Assembly (NCBI GenBank): GCA_030549775.1
Contig: CM060177.1
Coordinates: 70,291,638 to 70,355,637 of the forward strand
From: Tamarix chinensis
Lineage: Eukaryota > Streptophyta > Magnoliopsida > Caryophyllales > Tamaricaceae
Reading direction: 5' to 3'
DNA length: 64,000 bases
Both the position numbers and the translations under genes were made by a program. Numbering within the stretch: the stretch's first letter is position 1; each line of letters starts with the position of its first letter. The notes under the pieces are model-generated. The model did no database searches. It was not told where the DNA came from and saw nothing but the letters and a program-made list of their open reading frames with translations. Positions 24,216 to 36,862 of this stretch are shown here, in pieces.

Positions 24216-25902
24216 AAACATCACATTAACCCTACTCATGTGCTCTTTCCCTTTAAATGATTAGTATCTTATTTATGATTGATTTACAGGCATTGAACAT
24301 ATTGACATAGATAAACACATCACACATGTCAAGGTCCTTAATCTCCTCAAACCCTAATTACACACTCATAGCATTCATTCTCTCATATTGTTTATCAAAC
24401 CACAAATTGTAATATATCATTCTCAAATATCGTTATTATTATCATACCCACACTTCATGGTCTAACTCCCACATTGTCCACATATATTAATAATCTTATC
24501 TAATGTACTATTCATATAATTACCAATTTCTTAATTTAGTAATATTCATAAATCTTCCCATAAAGCTCATATAATTACCAAGTTTAATATAAATCTTCAT
24601 AAAGCCACATTAGAATCATATCCAGAATTTAGATAACCTCTAAGGTTTTACACATGGAATAATAATATTTTTATTTTAGATTACTATGCCCTAATAAGAC
24701 CATCAGTTTATTTTAAAGAACCTAAGACCAACAATTATACTTTTAAACACTTCTCAAGATATCATTACCATATTCTAATGTACCTGACACATTATAATAC
24801 CAAAATTTTCTTATTAGCCTATAATAACAAAAAATCCCTTAAGGGTAACCAACAGTCTTGATTTTATAAAATCGTGTATCATCCACGATCATTATTTTTT
24901 CCAAATCCACAATTTACTATCATACTTCTTAAATATGCATATTCCACTTATCAAGGCTTATTTGGCCTATATTTCATGCTATACAATATATTTCCCACAA
25001 ATATGATATTATCCTAAAAAAATTTTATCCATACCTATTACCCATTCTCACTTTCTTTCAGACATAGAATCTATATTATCACAACATATTATCGACAACA
25101 TACATCAGATCATATAACAACAATATCATGAAAAATACACATATCCATAGAAGTTGTTAACACAAAACCCTAAAAAATCGATTAGTATCCTTACCAGCTG
25201 TGACACCATGCTCTACACACTTAAATCCTAGACCTCCTCCTCCGAGATCATTGGAATACGACTACAGAAAACAACATAATACACGGTTATGCTCAAAGAG
25301 AATAGCCAAAAAAGAAATTAAGGTACAGAGGGTAAAAATGGTAATAACTAGAGTCCAACAGAAGCTTAAGTTGTGTGGATATATGGTGGAATGTAAGATG
25401 AAGCTATGGAAAGAATTTAATGGTGTTTGGATAAAGTTTGGGGGTGAAAATAAGGGTGTACGACAAAAATTGATAGCTGCACGAGTGTGCTATAAGCAGT
25501 GCACACCAAGGTTGAGAGTTAGAATCATGCATGACTATGCTTGATCACTAGTGGAACAAACACATTTCAAATAGATGAGCACAGGCATGTGATATGGAGA
25601 TGCGCAAGCTATGCGGGGGTGCACAGACATACTATGGTTGGTTGCACAGGCTTGTGATAAGAAATTTTAGTGTTGCATAGCTATGTGGAAGCCATGTGTT
25701 TTATAAAAATGCTACGGGAGTGAGGAAGAAGAGGGAAAAAGGGGCGGTGGTCGGTGGCAAAGGTGGATGGTGGTGATGGGGAAGGATTCGGTGACCCTAG
25801 GCAATTGGTCCACCGGCGTCAAGTGGTGTGTGGAGATGCACGATGGTGATAGTGGTGGTGGAGGTGGCTCGGTCATGTAAAATAGGACATAACCTTATAG
25901 GA

Positions 25903-25953
25903 GGAAGAAGAAGAAGAAGAAGAAGAAGAAGAAGAAGAAGAAGAAGAAGAAGA
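25903..25953 (+). repeat. (GAA)n microsatellite in LTR C
   Basis: About 17 uninterrupted GAA/AAG triplets. The duplicate copy in LTR D (about 39580-39615) has only a short, interrupted run, so the array expanded after the duplication, or contracted in D. Confidence 0.9.
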
Positions 25954-26039
25954 ATAAAGGAAAGGGAATTCGTGTAGGGTGTTTTGGAAAGGTTTGCATA
26001 AGAAATGTCACAAACAAATGAGGAAGAAAGGAGAGTGAA

Positions 26040-26042
<3 letters not shown>

Positions 26043-26102
<60 letters not shown>

Positions 26103-26176
26103 TGTATGTATGTATGTATGTATGTATATGTCTATATATGTATATATGTATGTATGTATGTATATGTATATGTATG
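26043..26176 (+). repeat. (TA)n(TATG)n microsatellite in LTR C
   Basis: About 30 bp of TA followed by about 100 bp of TATG/TATA repeats. The duplicate in LTR D (39701-39734) has only TG and TA runs, about 34 bp in total. Both are followed by gtatggggtgtgcaat(t/c)gg. Confidence 0.92.
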
Positions 26177-26196
26177 GGGTGTGCAATTGGTGGAAA

Positions 26197-26575
26197 CACA
26201 ACAAGAAAAGTGAGTTTGGGCAACAATTTCTATCATAATAGGGCGACAAAACATATTTTGTTGCCCTTGGTTCTATTTTGGGCGACGAAAATATATTGTT
26301 ACCCTTCTTTTCTCTAGGGCAACAAAATTTTATAATCGTTGCCCTTCTTTTCTTTAGGGAAACAAACTTTTATAATCGTTAAAATAGAAAAATCTTTGGG
26401 CAATGATATTATTTTTTGTTGCACATAATGTAGTTTATGCCATGATTTTATTTTTTTGTTGCTTATACTTCACTTTTGGGCTACGATTTAATTTTTTTTA
26501 TCACCTATAATTTAGTGTTAGGTAATAATATTATTTTTTCGTTGCCCATACTTTAGCAAATGGTTGCTGAAAATT
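26197..26575 (+). repeat. CACTA left subterminal repeats
   Basis: Many copies, on both strands, of a motif like 'gggcaacaaaa' / 'ttgttgccc' (for example near 26217, 26242, 26261, 26280, 26318 and 26335). In this superfamily such subterminal arrays bind the element-encoded DNA-binding protein, which is known for TnpA of En/Spm. Here the role is inferred. Confidence 0.8.
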
Positions 26576-26708
26576 TTAAATTCGCCACTTTAGGGTGTAT
26601 TTAATATAGGAAGTGCACTCATTATATGCTCAAATGAAAACTTAAAATTTCAAGACTATGTTAAAATGTGTGTTTTTTAAAATTATATATGTTATTTTTT
26701 TGTTAAAC

Positions 26709-26754
26709 AAGGGGGCGAAGCCCCCCATAGGGGTCTAGGGGCAGCGCCCCCGAA
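26709..26754. repeat. GC-rich double hairpin inside CACTA
   Basis: An isolated GC-rich island in AT-rich DNA: aaggggg-cgaag-ccccc, then ggggtctag, then gggg-cagcg-cccc. Two stem-loops can form side by side, and the two G runs can also pair with either C run. Confidence 0.8.
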
Positions 26755-26999
26755 AGCTAAACAAAAAATTAATTTATGATAAGTAAGAAATCTTGTTGGC
26801 TATGATAATAAGTGTAACAAAATTAATCTTGTTGCACAAAAATAAGTTTGGGCAGTGATTAAATATTTTCATGCCCATTGTACTCTTTTCCCTAGTGGCC
26901 AAATTTTTTACCCCCACCGCCAGACTTCTGATTTTGCCCAAAATTATACACAAACAATAAAGAAGAAAACTTTCCTCTTTATTTCGTGAAACCCTAACC

Positions 27000-28800
27000 C
27001 TTAATTTCACCCAACCCTGTTTAGCAACTTCTGGTTCCCTGGGTAAATCCTTAATTTCCCTCTTCATCATCTTTATTTTAATTCATCTACTAATCTTCTG
27101 CGCTTTCTCCAACTTTATTGAAAAAAGTAGAAAATTTCTTAAATCTTCTTCTCTGGTTTGATAATTTTGTCATTGCAGGGCTTGTTCAAGAGTATTAATC
27201 TTCCTCCATCTTGTTTTTTGGGTAGAAAACGGTGGTAAGTCTAATTGTTTTGGATTATTTTTCCCTTTAATTATTCCAGTTCCCTTGAATGTGTTGGATG
27301 TGTATGTATGTTGCACATAATGTATGTGTTGCCAGATTATTTTTCTCTTTACCTATTTCAATTCCCTTGAATGTGTTGCATGTGTGTGTATGTTGCACAT
27401 AATTGTTTTAGTTCCCTTTTTAATTTAGTGTTGTATGTGTGAATTTAATGTTGTATTTGCATATATGTTGCACAAAATTGTTTTAGTTCCCTTTTTAATT
27501 TGGTGTTGTATGTGCCTGTATGTTGCTGGTTTGATAATTCGTTTTTATTATATGTTGCTCTTTAATTTTAGGTTGCTAGTTTGATAATTTATTTTTTTCT
27601 TCATTGGAAATTCCCTTCAGTTAGGGGACGGGGTGGTTTGGGAAGAGTAAGGTTTGAGTCATACCACATATAAAATGCTATGTTGCTTATATCATATAAC
27701 AAGAAAATTGAACTTCTTACTATTTTACCACATATGAAATGTTATCTGTAAGTTTACATTATACAACCAAATCTTTCTCAGGATATGCCTAAACATATGG
27801 AAGAAGCTATCTATTTAATATGACCTATACTTCATTTAAATGGATTCCAATAAATATTATTTTTGCTAACCTCTTTGCTGAAAAATCTCTAATTTTAGTC
27901 AAAATTTAAAACCCCTCATTTGTAATTCAATTACCAATTGAAAATTAATGAAAATAAGAAAAAGTTGGTATATGACTCATGTATAGATTTTTATTTTAAT
28001 ATTGTTCCTTCACAACATCATTATCAAGAATTCTAATACTATGTTGCTGCTAAATAATAGCTTAAGTCTACTTCTTACTGCATCAATCTTGCTGCACAAA
28101 TGGTTGACATTTAGAGTATTGAAGTCTACTTCTTTCAAATATTTGCAATTACAACATGCAAATCTTCTTTTGCTAGTATATGGTTTGATCTTCTTGATTG
28201 TTTTACCTTTACTTAAAAGGTAAAAAGAGAAAGGGGGAAAATTGCAGTCTGCTAATTAACTTTTAAAAATACTTTTATATGAAATATACAATTTAAATAC
28301 ACTTTAACTTGAAGTTTGATTATAAATGATCAATCATGCTGCTACTTGAGCATTGTAAATCAACTCTTAGAAAATATTGCATGAATCTATACATTAAACT
28401 TGTGTTCTCTTATATAGTTATGTAATACAAACAATTAAGCATCAACTTTGAAGATAGAAACATTCCTTTAGACATATTCAAATGCTTGTTTTTCATATAT
28501 ATGATAACTAATAATTAACACATAAATCATCTTAATTAATAAGAAAAATAGAAGATAGTCATTGATTATATTTGACCGATGAACATTTCCTAATATATGT
28601 TTTCCTATTTGCTTATGCATGTGTAGTCATTATTTCAAAAATGCTTGGAGATTGAAGTTGGATGAACCATAAGGGAATAAATTATAGGAGAAAGCCAAAG
28701 TATATTTAAGGTGTTAATGAATTTTTGGAATTTTGTTTTGGTGGAAAGGAAGAGGCAATTTTGCTAAAATGCCCTTACTTGAATTGTAATTTTATTTTAG
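27000..28800 (+). other. CACTA 5' region ahead of the transposase
   Basis: No convincing coding sequence. Between 27290 and 27540 a loose tandem repeat of about 60-75 bp recurs (tgtatgttgcacataat, then gttttagttcccttttt, then gttgtatgtg). The rest is AT-rich. It probably holds the promoter, leader and possibly intron(s) of the transposase gene, which I cannot place. Confidence 0.45.
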
Positions 28801-28817
28801 CCCAAAATTGACATATT

Positions 28818-31800
28818 ATGGGGATTCATTTGATGATATATGGAATCAAGAATGATTATAATCTATGGATTTTTCATGGAGAAAGTGATGGCAGCAGTAT
28901 TAGGGGTGATAATATTAGCGTTCATGATACTTTTGATGAAGAGGCTAGAGTTAATGCGGATGGTGAAGCAGATCATGATAATATGGGTCCATTGGTGCAA
29001 GATGTGACAAATGTTCAATTTTCCATGGGTGTTGATAATAGTGAATCAGAGGCAGGGTGTCAATCTCTTGAGGCAAATGGTGTTGGTTTAAAGAAATTTT
29101 TTAAGTTGATGAAAGATGTTAAGACAGAGTAGTATGGAGGTTGTAAGACGTTCTCAAAATTAGAATTTTTGGTTAACTTACTCCACATCAAATTGAATAA
29201 TAAATAGAGTAATAAATCTTTTGATATGCTACTTCAAGTTTTGCACAGAGCCTTTAACTTTGATAAAGGATTTCCTAAGACATTGTATGAAGTAAGGAAA
29301 TACACTAAGGAACTTGGGGTGAATTATGTGAAAATTGATGCTTGGATTAATCATTACATATTATTTTGGAAAGAATATTTTTAGTACAATAGTTGTCTAG
29401 TTTGTTGGTACTCTAGATGGAAGGATAGGAATCAGGATAATGGAAGTAGCAATGATGGTGATGGGTTGCATATGAGAAATAAGGTGCCTCAACTAGTCTT
29501 ATGTCATTTTCCTTTAATCCCTAGGCTTCAAAGTATGTATAGGTGCTCCAAATTAGCAGAACATATGTATTGGAATAAAGAGCATTGCCCAGACGATGGA
29601 ATTATGAGGTATCCTGTAGATTTAAGAGCTTGGAAGTTTCTAGATGAATTATTTCCCACTGATGCACTGAGTTTTTGGTTGGTACTTATGAGTGATGGGT
29701 TCAAACCTAGAGCACACTTAAGTTCCAAGTATAGCATATGGCTTGTTATTCTTGTCCCATACAATTTGCCTCCTTGGATGTGCATGAAAAGTGCTTATTT
29801 CATGTTATATTTGTTAATTCCTGGTCTAAAATCATTAGGCAATGATATAGATGTATTTTTGGAACCACTGATAGAATAATTAAAGGAATTTTGGGAGAAT
29901 GGGGTTAGGAAATTTGATGCACATACTGGTGAGGTGTTTAATATGCATGCTGTTTTAATGTGGACAATTAATGATTTTCCAACTTACACTAATTTTTTCT
30001 GACAGAGCACAAAAAGGACCCTTGCAAGATTAAAGCACTCTCGTAAGCACTGCTATTTGGGACATAGGAGATTCTTGGAACCGGACAATAAATGGCGATT
30101 GAATAGGAAAGACTTTGAAGTTGGACATACTGAAAGAGGCCCCCACCAAAATCACATTCTGGACATGATATTTTGGAGGAATTGAGTAGAGTTATAAATG
30201 TCACATTTGGAAAAAGTAAATCTTCTAAGCAAAAGAGACCCGAGTGATACTTGGTGCATCAATGGAAGAAAAAAAGTATTTTTTTAAACTACTGTATTGG
30301 AAGCATTTGTTAATTCGACATAATCTAGATGTGATGCATGTGGAGAAGAATAGTTGTGACAATATCTTGGGCACATTGTTGGATATACTTGGAAAAAATA
30401 AAGATAATTTGAATGCTAGATTGGACCTTGAGAAGATGAAGATGCATCCACATTTGCGTCCTAAGTTGGTGGGGGAAAAGTTCTATATTCCGAAGGCATC
30501 TTATAGTTTAGCATTATTTGAGAGGAGGGAGGTCGCTTCCCTACTAGAAAATTTGGCAATTCTAGATGGCTATTCATCCAATATCTCAAGATGTGTAACC
30601 TTAGAGGATGGTAGGATTTTTGGGATGAAGAGTCATGATTGTCACATGTTTATGCAAGATTTACTTCTACCAGCATTTTGAGGTGTGTTAGATGATAAGG
30701 TGCTTCAACCTTTGGTAGAGTTGAGTAGATATTTGAAGCAACTATGTTTAAAGATGTTAAAGATTGATGTGTTGGAGAAAATAGAAAGAGATATAGCCAT
30801 CACCCTTTGCAAATTGGAATGGGTATTTGTTCCTTATTTAATTGATATGATGGTGCATCTAATTGTGCACTTGGCCAGTGAAGTAAAGTTAGCAGGACCT
30901 GTGGCTTATTGTTCGATGTGGCACTTTGAAAGGTAATGTAAAGTTATAATATTTTAACATAATATTTTTTGTAATGTAAATGTAAAATTATGACTTTTTT
31001 CTTATTGTAGGGAAATGCGTAATTATAAATTTTTTGGAGGCAACAAAGCATGTCGAGAAGGGTCGATTGCAGAAAGTGAGATTGTAGATGAATGCCTTAC
31101 ATTTTGCTCACGGTATTTGAGTAAAATAGAGACACAATTCAATTGTGAAGAGAGGAATGATGATGAGAATCATCCACTTTCATATAGCTTATATATTTTC
31201 TATAAGTATGGTAAGCCATTAGGGAAGGCTACACTTAAAGAGTTAAGCTTTAAAGATTGGGAGCAAGCACAATTTTACATTGTAAGAAATTGTGAATAAG
31301 TTCAACCATTTTATGAGTAAGTGAGATTATTTTAAATTTATATAGAATATTGAATATGTAAATAGGGCTACAAAGATTAATAATTTTTCTTCATGATAGG
31401 GAGTGTTTGAATGCCAATGAAGGACAACTTGTTGCTTTTGTTAAATGATTTGAAAAAAGAGTAAGTGAACTAATAATCTACATGAATTAAATAATATAGC
31501 TACTATAGTAATAACCTATGTCTTACATTATTTATTTTCATTTTTATGTAACATAGATAATAGAGTTGAGAGATGTTGGGGATGAAAGGATTATAGATGA
31601 ACTATTATGTCTAGCTCGAGGTCCAATGAGGAATGTGCTTACATATGAGGGATATGTTGTGAATGGTTTTAGATTTCATACAATAAAACATCAAAGAATA
31701 AGGAAGACACAAAACAATGGAGTAATGGTAAAAGGATATGATGATAGTGGAGGTGTGGATTTTTACGGGTTACTAGAGGAGGTGATTGTGTTAAAATATG

Positions 31801-32315
31801 ACCCTATCAAAAATTATGGTAGTCATACTACCATTATTTTTAGATGTGAATGGTTCAATGTATGGGATAAGAGCATGGGGATAAAGAGAGATGATAAATA
31901 TGGAATTACCCTTGTTAATGTTAATAGTAGGTTAAGATATAATGAGCCTTTTGTGCTAGCCTCTCAAATAGGGTAAGTTTTTTATGTAATGACCCATAAA
32001 GAACCTCAGTGAAGGATAGTAGTAAAAAAAAGTCCTCAAAATCATTTTGATTTTCCTATTATTGAGGACATTGATGATGATAGCAAACCTTCAAATGTAA
32101 ATTGGGAGAATGAGATAACTACTACGATTTCTGATATGCAAGATTTTTATTTGGATGAAATTCCTTTGGTACATGATGATATTGAACCTAATTTAGTTGA
32201 TATTTGTGACGTTGAAAGGGATATGAATAATGAGGAGGGGGAGGAGGGCCTCAAAGATTCAAATGGTGAAGTTAATTACTATTCAAATTTAGAATCAGAT
32301 GAAGATAATACATGA
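28818..32315 (+). pseudogene. tnp2-type CACTA transposase, decayed
   Basis: Fragments in one direction rebuild the tnp2 transposase layout. An acidic N-terminal part (28818-29132) ends in a stop. The core (29466-29879) contains 'WKFLDELFP', 'SDGFKPRAHLSSKYS', 'YNLPPWMCMK' and 'IPGLKSLGNDIDVFLEPLI'. After a stop come 'WTINDFPTYTNFF' and 'YLGHRRFL'. 30244-30681 has 'YWKHLLIRHNLDVMHVEKN' and 'SHDCHMFMQDLL'. 30685-30932 joins across a probable intron (30933-31010) to 'GSIAESEIVDECLTFCSRYL'. 31566-31976 matches the DUF4216-like end with 'GFRFHTIKH', 'DFYGLLEE' and 'EPFVLASQ'. An acidic tail follows, to a stop at 32313-32315. Internal stops (near 29130, 29384, 29877 and 30000) make it a pseudogene. 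Confidence 0.9.
30933..31010 (+). other. Probable intron in CACTA transposase
   Basis: A 78-bp AT-rich stretch starts GTAATG and ends TTATTGTAG. Removing it joins '..MWHFER' to 'EMRNYKFFGG' in frame, which is the continuity expected in tnp2 proteins. A second candidate intron ends at the ag before 31401. Confidence 0.7.
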
Positions 32316-32446
32316 TATTATTTTAGTTTTCCTTTAGAGTCAAAGGTGATGGTGATAAATTTCCAAATGATATAATTATTGTGTCCTAATTTATTTAATT
32401 AGCATATCAATAAATTTATTTAATTGTTGTTAGATTTTACAGGTTA

Positions 32447-34049
32447 ATGGCATCTAATATTTCATCATCACAAGCTATGGTGCATGTAAATCAGGAGACT
32501 TTACAAAACTTTCTCATCAATTGTATTTTCTTTTTGGAATATTGACTTATATGTGTAGAAATTGGAAACATATGGATCCTACCGTGAAAGAAAGACTTTT
32601 CAATAAGATAAAGGTAAAATTTAAAACTAATGTTTTAGTTTTTCATATCAGTTAAATGTTTTATTTTGTTCATAACCAATTGATTAGTTTGATATTTATA
32701 TATGGTTTAGGGTAAGTGGAGACTTCCAGAGGGTAGTTATATAGAAAAAGCATTATCTATGTAATGTCAAATTTTGTATAGACAATGGTGTTTCAGGCTA
32801 AAAGAGAGATATTTTAATGGATTTTCAACATCACAAGCTATTGCAAATTGACCTCAAACTATAAATGCTACTGTATGTAGGTGGTTAGTGGTGGACTTTT
32901 TGGGTTCGTCCAAGTAAAAGGATCTATTATTTAATTTTTTTTTAAGTTTTTGATGACAAGTATTTCCAATCTAATTTATAAATTTAGTTTATTTGATGGA
33001 TATGAATTGGCTAATGAGATGTAAAAGGGTTATGAAATCATTAATTTTTTTTTTCACATGTAGCATATTAGTGAAGTGAATCATAGAAATAAATCAAGAC
33101 AAACTTAAATTCCTAGGAATGGAGGAAAGTCAACAAAACACTATCTTCATGAAATTGTAAGTATATTAATGAAATTTTTTCAATTTTTGTTCTATTTTTG
33201 TTGCTACTACTATTGTTCTATCAAAAATACAAAGGTTGGCCAATTCTATATATTTGAATATGAAAAGTGTTACAATGGAATAAACTGTTATTGTTAATGC
33301 AAAGGCTTATCTTCTTTGAATCTTGATATCTTGTTCTTTTAGTTAAATATTCACATGGATTTATTATATGTAGGAACATTAACCATTAAAAGGGCCTTCT
33401 ATTATAGCTGAAAATACTAATGAATCGATTGAGGAGCATGAGCAAGAACCAGATTATATTAGATTATGGGAAAAGACTAAAATGTGTGTCATATATAAGA
33501 AGTATGTAAATATAAGTTAATTTATACAAATTATTAAGGTTTTTTTTAATTGTTTATTTTATATTATTATAGGAAAAAAGATGGTAAATGGGAATATGGT
33601 GCATATGGAAAATACCAAAATTGACTGAACTTCATGCTAAGCAGAAGGAGTTGTATGGAGTTGATAATCTCAGTGTGAAAGAAGCATATACCCAAGCATT
33701 TGATCACTGTTCTTGCTATATTAGAGGGCTAGGAGCTAGACCTATGCCTTTAGGGAACAAAAATAATAATGAAATTGAGGGTAGCCTTCATCAACAAATT
33801 GTGGAGCTCAAACATTGAAATGCCTTAAGGGAGGAAAATTTAAGACTTGAAATGGAAAAGATGAAGGAAATTGCTGAAAAAATATAGAGAAAGTTAAGAT
33901 AAGAAGCAGAGGAATGAGAGAAGAAACTTAGAGTAGATGTTGATGAGACCGCGCAGAAGTTGAAGGCTAAAATGATGCAGGTTGTGAGAGATCAAATTGC
34001 AGGCTTTCTAGGAGCACAAAAATCTTCACAACTCACTAAAGTAGTATGA
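32447..34049 (+). pseudogene. Second CACTA protein (Transposase_24 / TnpA-like), decayed
   Basis: It starts with a MASNISSSQ frame and then breaks. Recognisable pieces are 'VKERLFNKIKGKWRLPEG' (about 32585-32730), 'SEVNHRNKSRQT' (about 33070), 'DYIRLWEKTKM' (about 33450) and 33588-33818 with 'KLTELHAKQKELYGVDNLSVKEAY'. A coiled-coil-like Lys/Glu-rich tail ends at a TGA (34047-34049). AT-rich intron-like stretches separate the pieces. This layout fits the Transposase_24 family that accompanies tnp2 in plant CACTA elements and binds the subterminal repeats. Several stops are present. Confidence 0.75.
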
Positions 34050-35265
34050 GGTATATTTAGTCCATTTAAAATTTCCCATTTTTAATGGTCTGAACGTTAA
34101 AACTCTACACTATAAGTGTGGACAAATTATGGAACCAAAATTTGTAGTTTTGTGCCAATGATAGACATGTGATATTCATTATCTTGAAATTGAGATGGAT
34201 GACTTCTTGTATCAGGTATTCTAACTATATTATTTGTTCTCTTTTATAGGTGGGAGTTCTGATTGGACATTGAAAATGACACGTACTTTTAGTGGCAAGG
34301 AGTTTTTTTGGACTTATAAATGTAAGTTAGTTATTGTATTCATTTTTACTGAGAACATATTATACAATTTGATTTTATTGATACCATTATTCTTTTTGGT
34401 TCCTTGCTAATACCTTCCGAAGTTTATGTGCATATTCGAGCATATAATAATCTGTGAAGTTTGTGGTGTCTATTGGATGCTAACCTAACCTGTACAACTA
34501 GCCATAGAATAATCTAATGTTTGGGAATTCTAAGAACATCCTTTACCTATAGCTTGATTAATGCTTCTGTTCTTTAGATGGTCATTATTGTAGAATTCAC
34601 TAATGATATCGTATGACTTCTATGAATTCATTTGCACATGTCAATCAATATTCATATTTAATATATTCATGGTAAGAAGTGTCAAATTTCCTCTCTTGGT
34701 GACTGTGTCAAGTTTCATTACTCAAATTTACTATTTATTAATGTGAACTTCAACTAGTATAATTGGACATTAATTTTATGTATCTCTTGTAATTGAATTA
34801 GAAAAAACATAACGCAAAAAATTGAATTTTTTATAATATAGCTTACAACTTTTTTTAATTGAAGGGAAGTGGCTAATTATAAATAGATACCATTGCATAT
34901 TTCTTTATAATCTTAATTTAAATACTTTTTTTCATGAATTGCATATTAACTTGAAGCATATTTTGTGGCGTTGCAATATACTTGATGAAGCTGAGTATGT
35001 AGAACTATAGATAACATCATCCATTTTTTGGTAGTCCTTCAAGCTAGATACCATAATTGATTTTTGTGGTACCCATTAGGCATGACTTTTGCTAATTTGT
35101 ATATTGCTTTGAAATTCGAATGACATTTATTTTTGGACAATAATATCGTAATCTATGCATGGTTTGAATGATATATGACTATATAGGGTAATGAAATATG
35201 GTGGAGTATCTATATAAATGATACTACATTATAGCATAATCTATTATTATGAATACATAATACAG
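34050..35265. other. CACTA 3' non-coding region
   Basis: AT-rich DNA between the last coding fragment and the right subterminal repeats. No frame, repeat array or signal is recognisable. Confidence 0.5.
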
Positions 35266-35686
35266 GTCTTTGGGCAACAAAATATTTTGAAGCTTGAAAG
35301 AAAGGCTAGGAATTGATTTTGTTGCAAAACAAGCAATAGGACCACACACAAAACATCTTCGTTGCACAAAAGTGGGTTTAGGAAACAAAAAATATGTGTC
35401 ACACAAAAGAGGTTTACGGTGACAAAACATATGTGTCACACAAAAGAGGTTTAGGGCGACAAAACATATCAGTCGCACAAAAGAGGTTTATGACGACCAA
35501 AAATATTCATTACACAAAAAGAGACTTAGGGCAACAAAATTTTCTTTTTGTATCCCTAAGCAAGAGCAACAGGCTTGTGGCGATAAAATTGTGACAAACT
35601 TTTTTTGTTGCCCAAAGTTTGGGTGATAAATTTTTTTTCTTAGCCGATGAAATAATTTGTTTCCCAAAGTATTATTTCTTATTGTG
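35266..35686 (-). repeat. CACTA right subterminal repeats
   Basis: Near-tandem units of about 40-45 bp, each with '(g/t)tc(g/a)cacaaaagaggttta' and 'gg(g/t)gacaaaacatat', lie at about 35390-35520. Further gggcaacaaaa copies (about 35273 and 35529) and the terminal repeat follow. They mirror the left subterminal array. Confidence 0.85.
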
Positions 35687-36379
35687 AAAGGAAAATGTAG
35701 AGGATGTAGGGAGAGGTAGGTGAACATGAGGGATGGCAACAGATGATGGCTAAGTATTGGGGAGATTGCAGTTGGTGTAGGTAAGTGATTGTGATGGTGT
35801 GTGAGAGTGTACGTTGAGTGAAGAAGGAAAATGGTAGGGGAGATGGGAGGTGTGCATTGTAGGGCAGAGTGGTAAAAGGGGATAAGATATGGTGAAGGAT
35901 GAGGGATGATGGTGGGCAAAGAGGTGAGAGTAGTTGATGGTTCAAGTGGGAGGAGGCAGCACACATGTAAGAAGCAAAGCAAAAGGCAAGTTGCAAAAAC
36001 TAATGTTAAGCTTTATGACAAAGTCGACGAGAGAAAGAAGAAGAAAAAGAAAAGAAAAGGTTGGAGATTAACTTAGATGATGTTTGATTAGCAAAAATAG
36101 GTAACATTAGTGATAAATTTTGACAAATTTAAGATTGGGTTACAAAACATGGTTTATCCAGGTCAAAGATTTAGAATTTATAAAATTTTTATCATTGATT
36201 TTTTTTGTTTCCACTTTATTATCAGTCTTGTTGATCCATTATCCATTTTTCATATCTGATGAGTATTCGACCCTTAGCTTGTGCAACTTTTTATAAGATT
36301 CTTCCATTTTCACAAAGAACAAAAGCAAAATCTCAAGTCCCCAGATCATCATTTGGTGAGAGATGAGTTCTTGAGGTCT

Positions 36380-36862
36380 TAGGGATATCAACGGAATGGA
36401 TATCAAACAAAATATGATGGGTTTTATCTAACAGATATAAATAAATGGATACGGATATGGATATAGATGATGAAAAAAAATAACCATTGGGTTCGAGTAT
36501 GGGTGCAAATATGGAATATATATATTTGTACCTATACCTATACCCATACCCATGTCTATATCTGTATCCATTTTCCCAATATATAATTAAATTTTTACCC
36601 TTAGTTTTAAAATAAAAAAAGTATAAATTAAGGTTAAAATTGTCATTTGTCTTAATTCTAAATCGGTTTATCAGTCGAATAATGGATTTATCCACTGGAT
36701 AATATCCGTTAATGGGTAAATGGATATCCAACGGATATTGATATGGATGTGTTAGTGGATACCCATTCGGGAATGCATACAGATTCGGGTATAGATTTTC
36801 TTATTAGGTACGAATGCGGGTATAGGTACACCCACCCTGAACCCACCCCATTTACATCCCTA
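36380..36862 (+). mobile_element. hAT-type MITE, copy 2 (483 bp)
   Basis: It starts TAGGGATATCAACGG and ends ATTTACATCCCTA, an imperfect terminal inverted repeat. The left flank is tgaggtct (36372-36379). The right flank taaggtct is split by LTR D: taa lies before D (36863-36865, part of D's own duplication), and taaggtct is read intact after D at 40368-40375. The flanks match at seven of eight positions. It carries no coding sequence and would have depended on a transposase encoded elsewhere. Confidence 0.8.

Larger units (their letters stand above)
26197..35686 (+). mobile_element. CACTA (En/Spm) DNA transposon, 9.49 kb
   Basis: The left end reads CACAACAAGAAAAG. The right end, read on the other strand, starts CACAATAAGAAAT. 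Both are followed by a tttggg(c/a)aacaa motif. A 3-bp duplication aaa lies at 26194-26196 and 35687-35689. Taking out the element and one aaa recreates 'ggtggaaaggaaaatg', matching the empty site 'ggtggaaagaaaaatg' in LTR D (about 39751). Subterminal gggc(a/g)acaaaa repeats occur at both ends. The interior holds decayed tnp2-type and Transposase_24-type genes on the + strand. Both termini have CACAA in place of the usual CACTA. Confidence 0.93.
15638..36178 (+). repeat. Tandem duplication, copy 1 (broken by insertions)
   Basis: Removing LTR B with its duplication (6,835 bp) and the CACTA element with its duplication (9,493 bp) leaves about 4.2 kb. This runs collinear with 36179-40245: copia LTR tail, spacer, hAT MITE, then the giant LTR C/D sequence as far as 'aaagatttagaattt'. 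At 36178/36179 that LTR sequence stops abruptly and the copia LTR tail ('ataaaattttt(g)tatcattgattt') begins again. This is the junction expected of a head-to-tail duplication. Confidence 0.9.
23158..36178 (+). mobile_element. Giant LTR, copy C (interrupted and 3'-truncated)
   Basis: It starts TGTTACACCC after tataa (23153-23157), the duplicated counterpart of LTR D. It runs to 26196, is interrupted by the CACTA element, resumes at 35690 and stops at the duplication junction (36178). The last ~120 bp of the LTR, present in D, are therefore missing. It matches D closely throughout. It was not an independent insertion, being copied with the tandem duplication. Confidence 0.88.

Noticed and set aside
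26005..26317. Tyr/Ile/Met/Val repeat proteins
   Set aside because: Translations of the (TA)n(TATG)n microsatellite in LTR C.
29528..30204. Minus-strand frames within the CACTA transposase
   Set aside because: The plus strand carries clear tnp2 motifs, so these are shadows.
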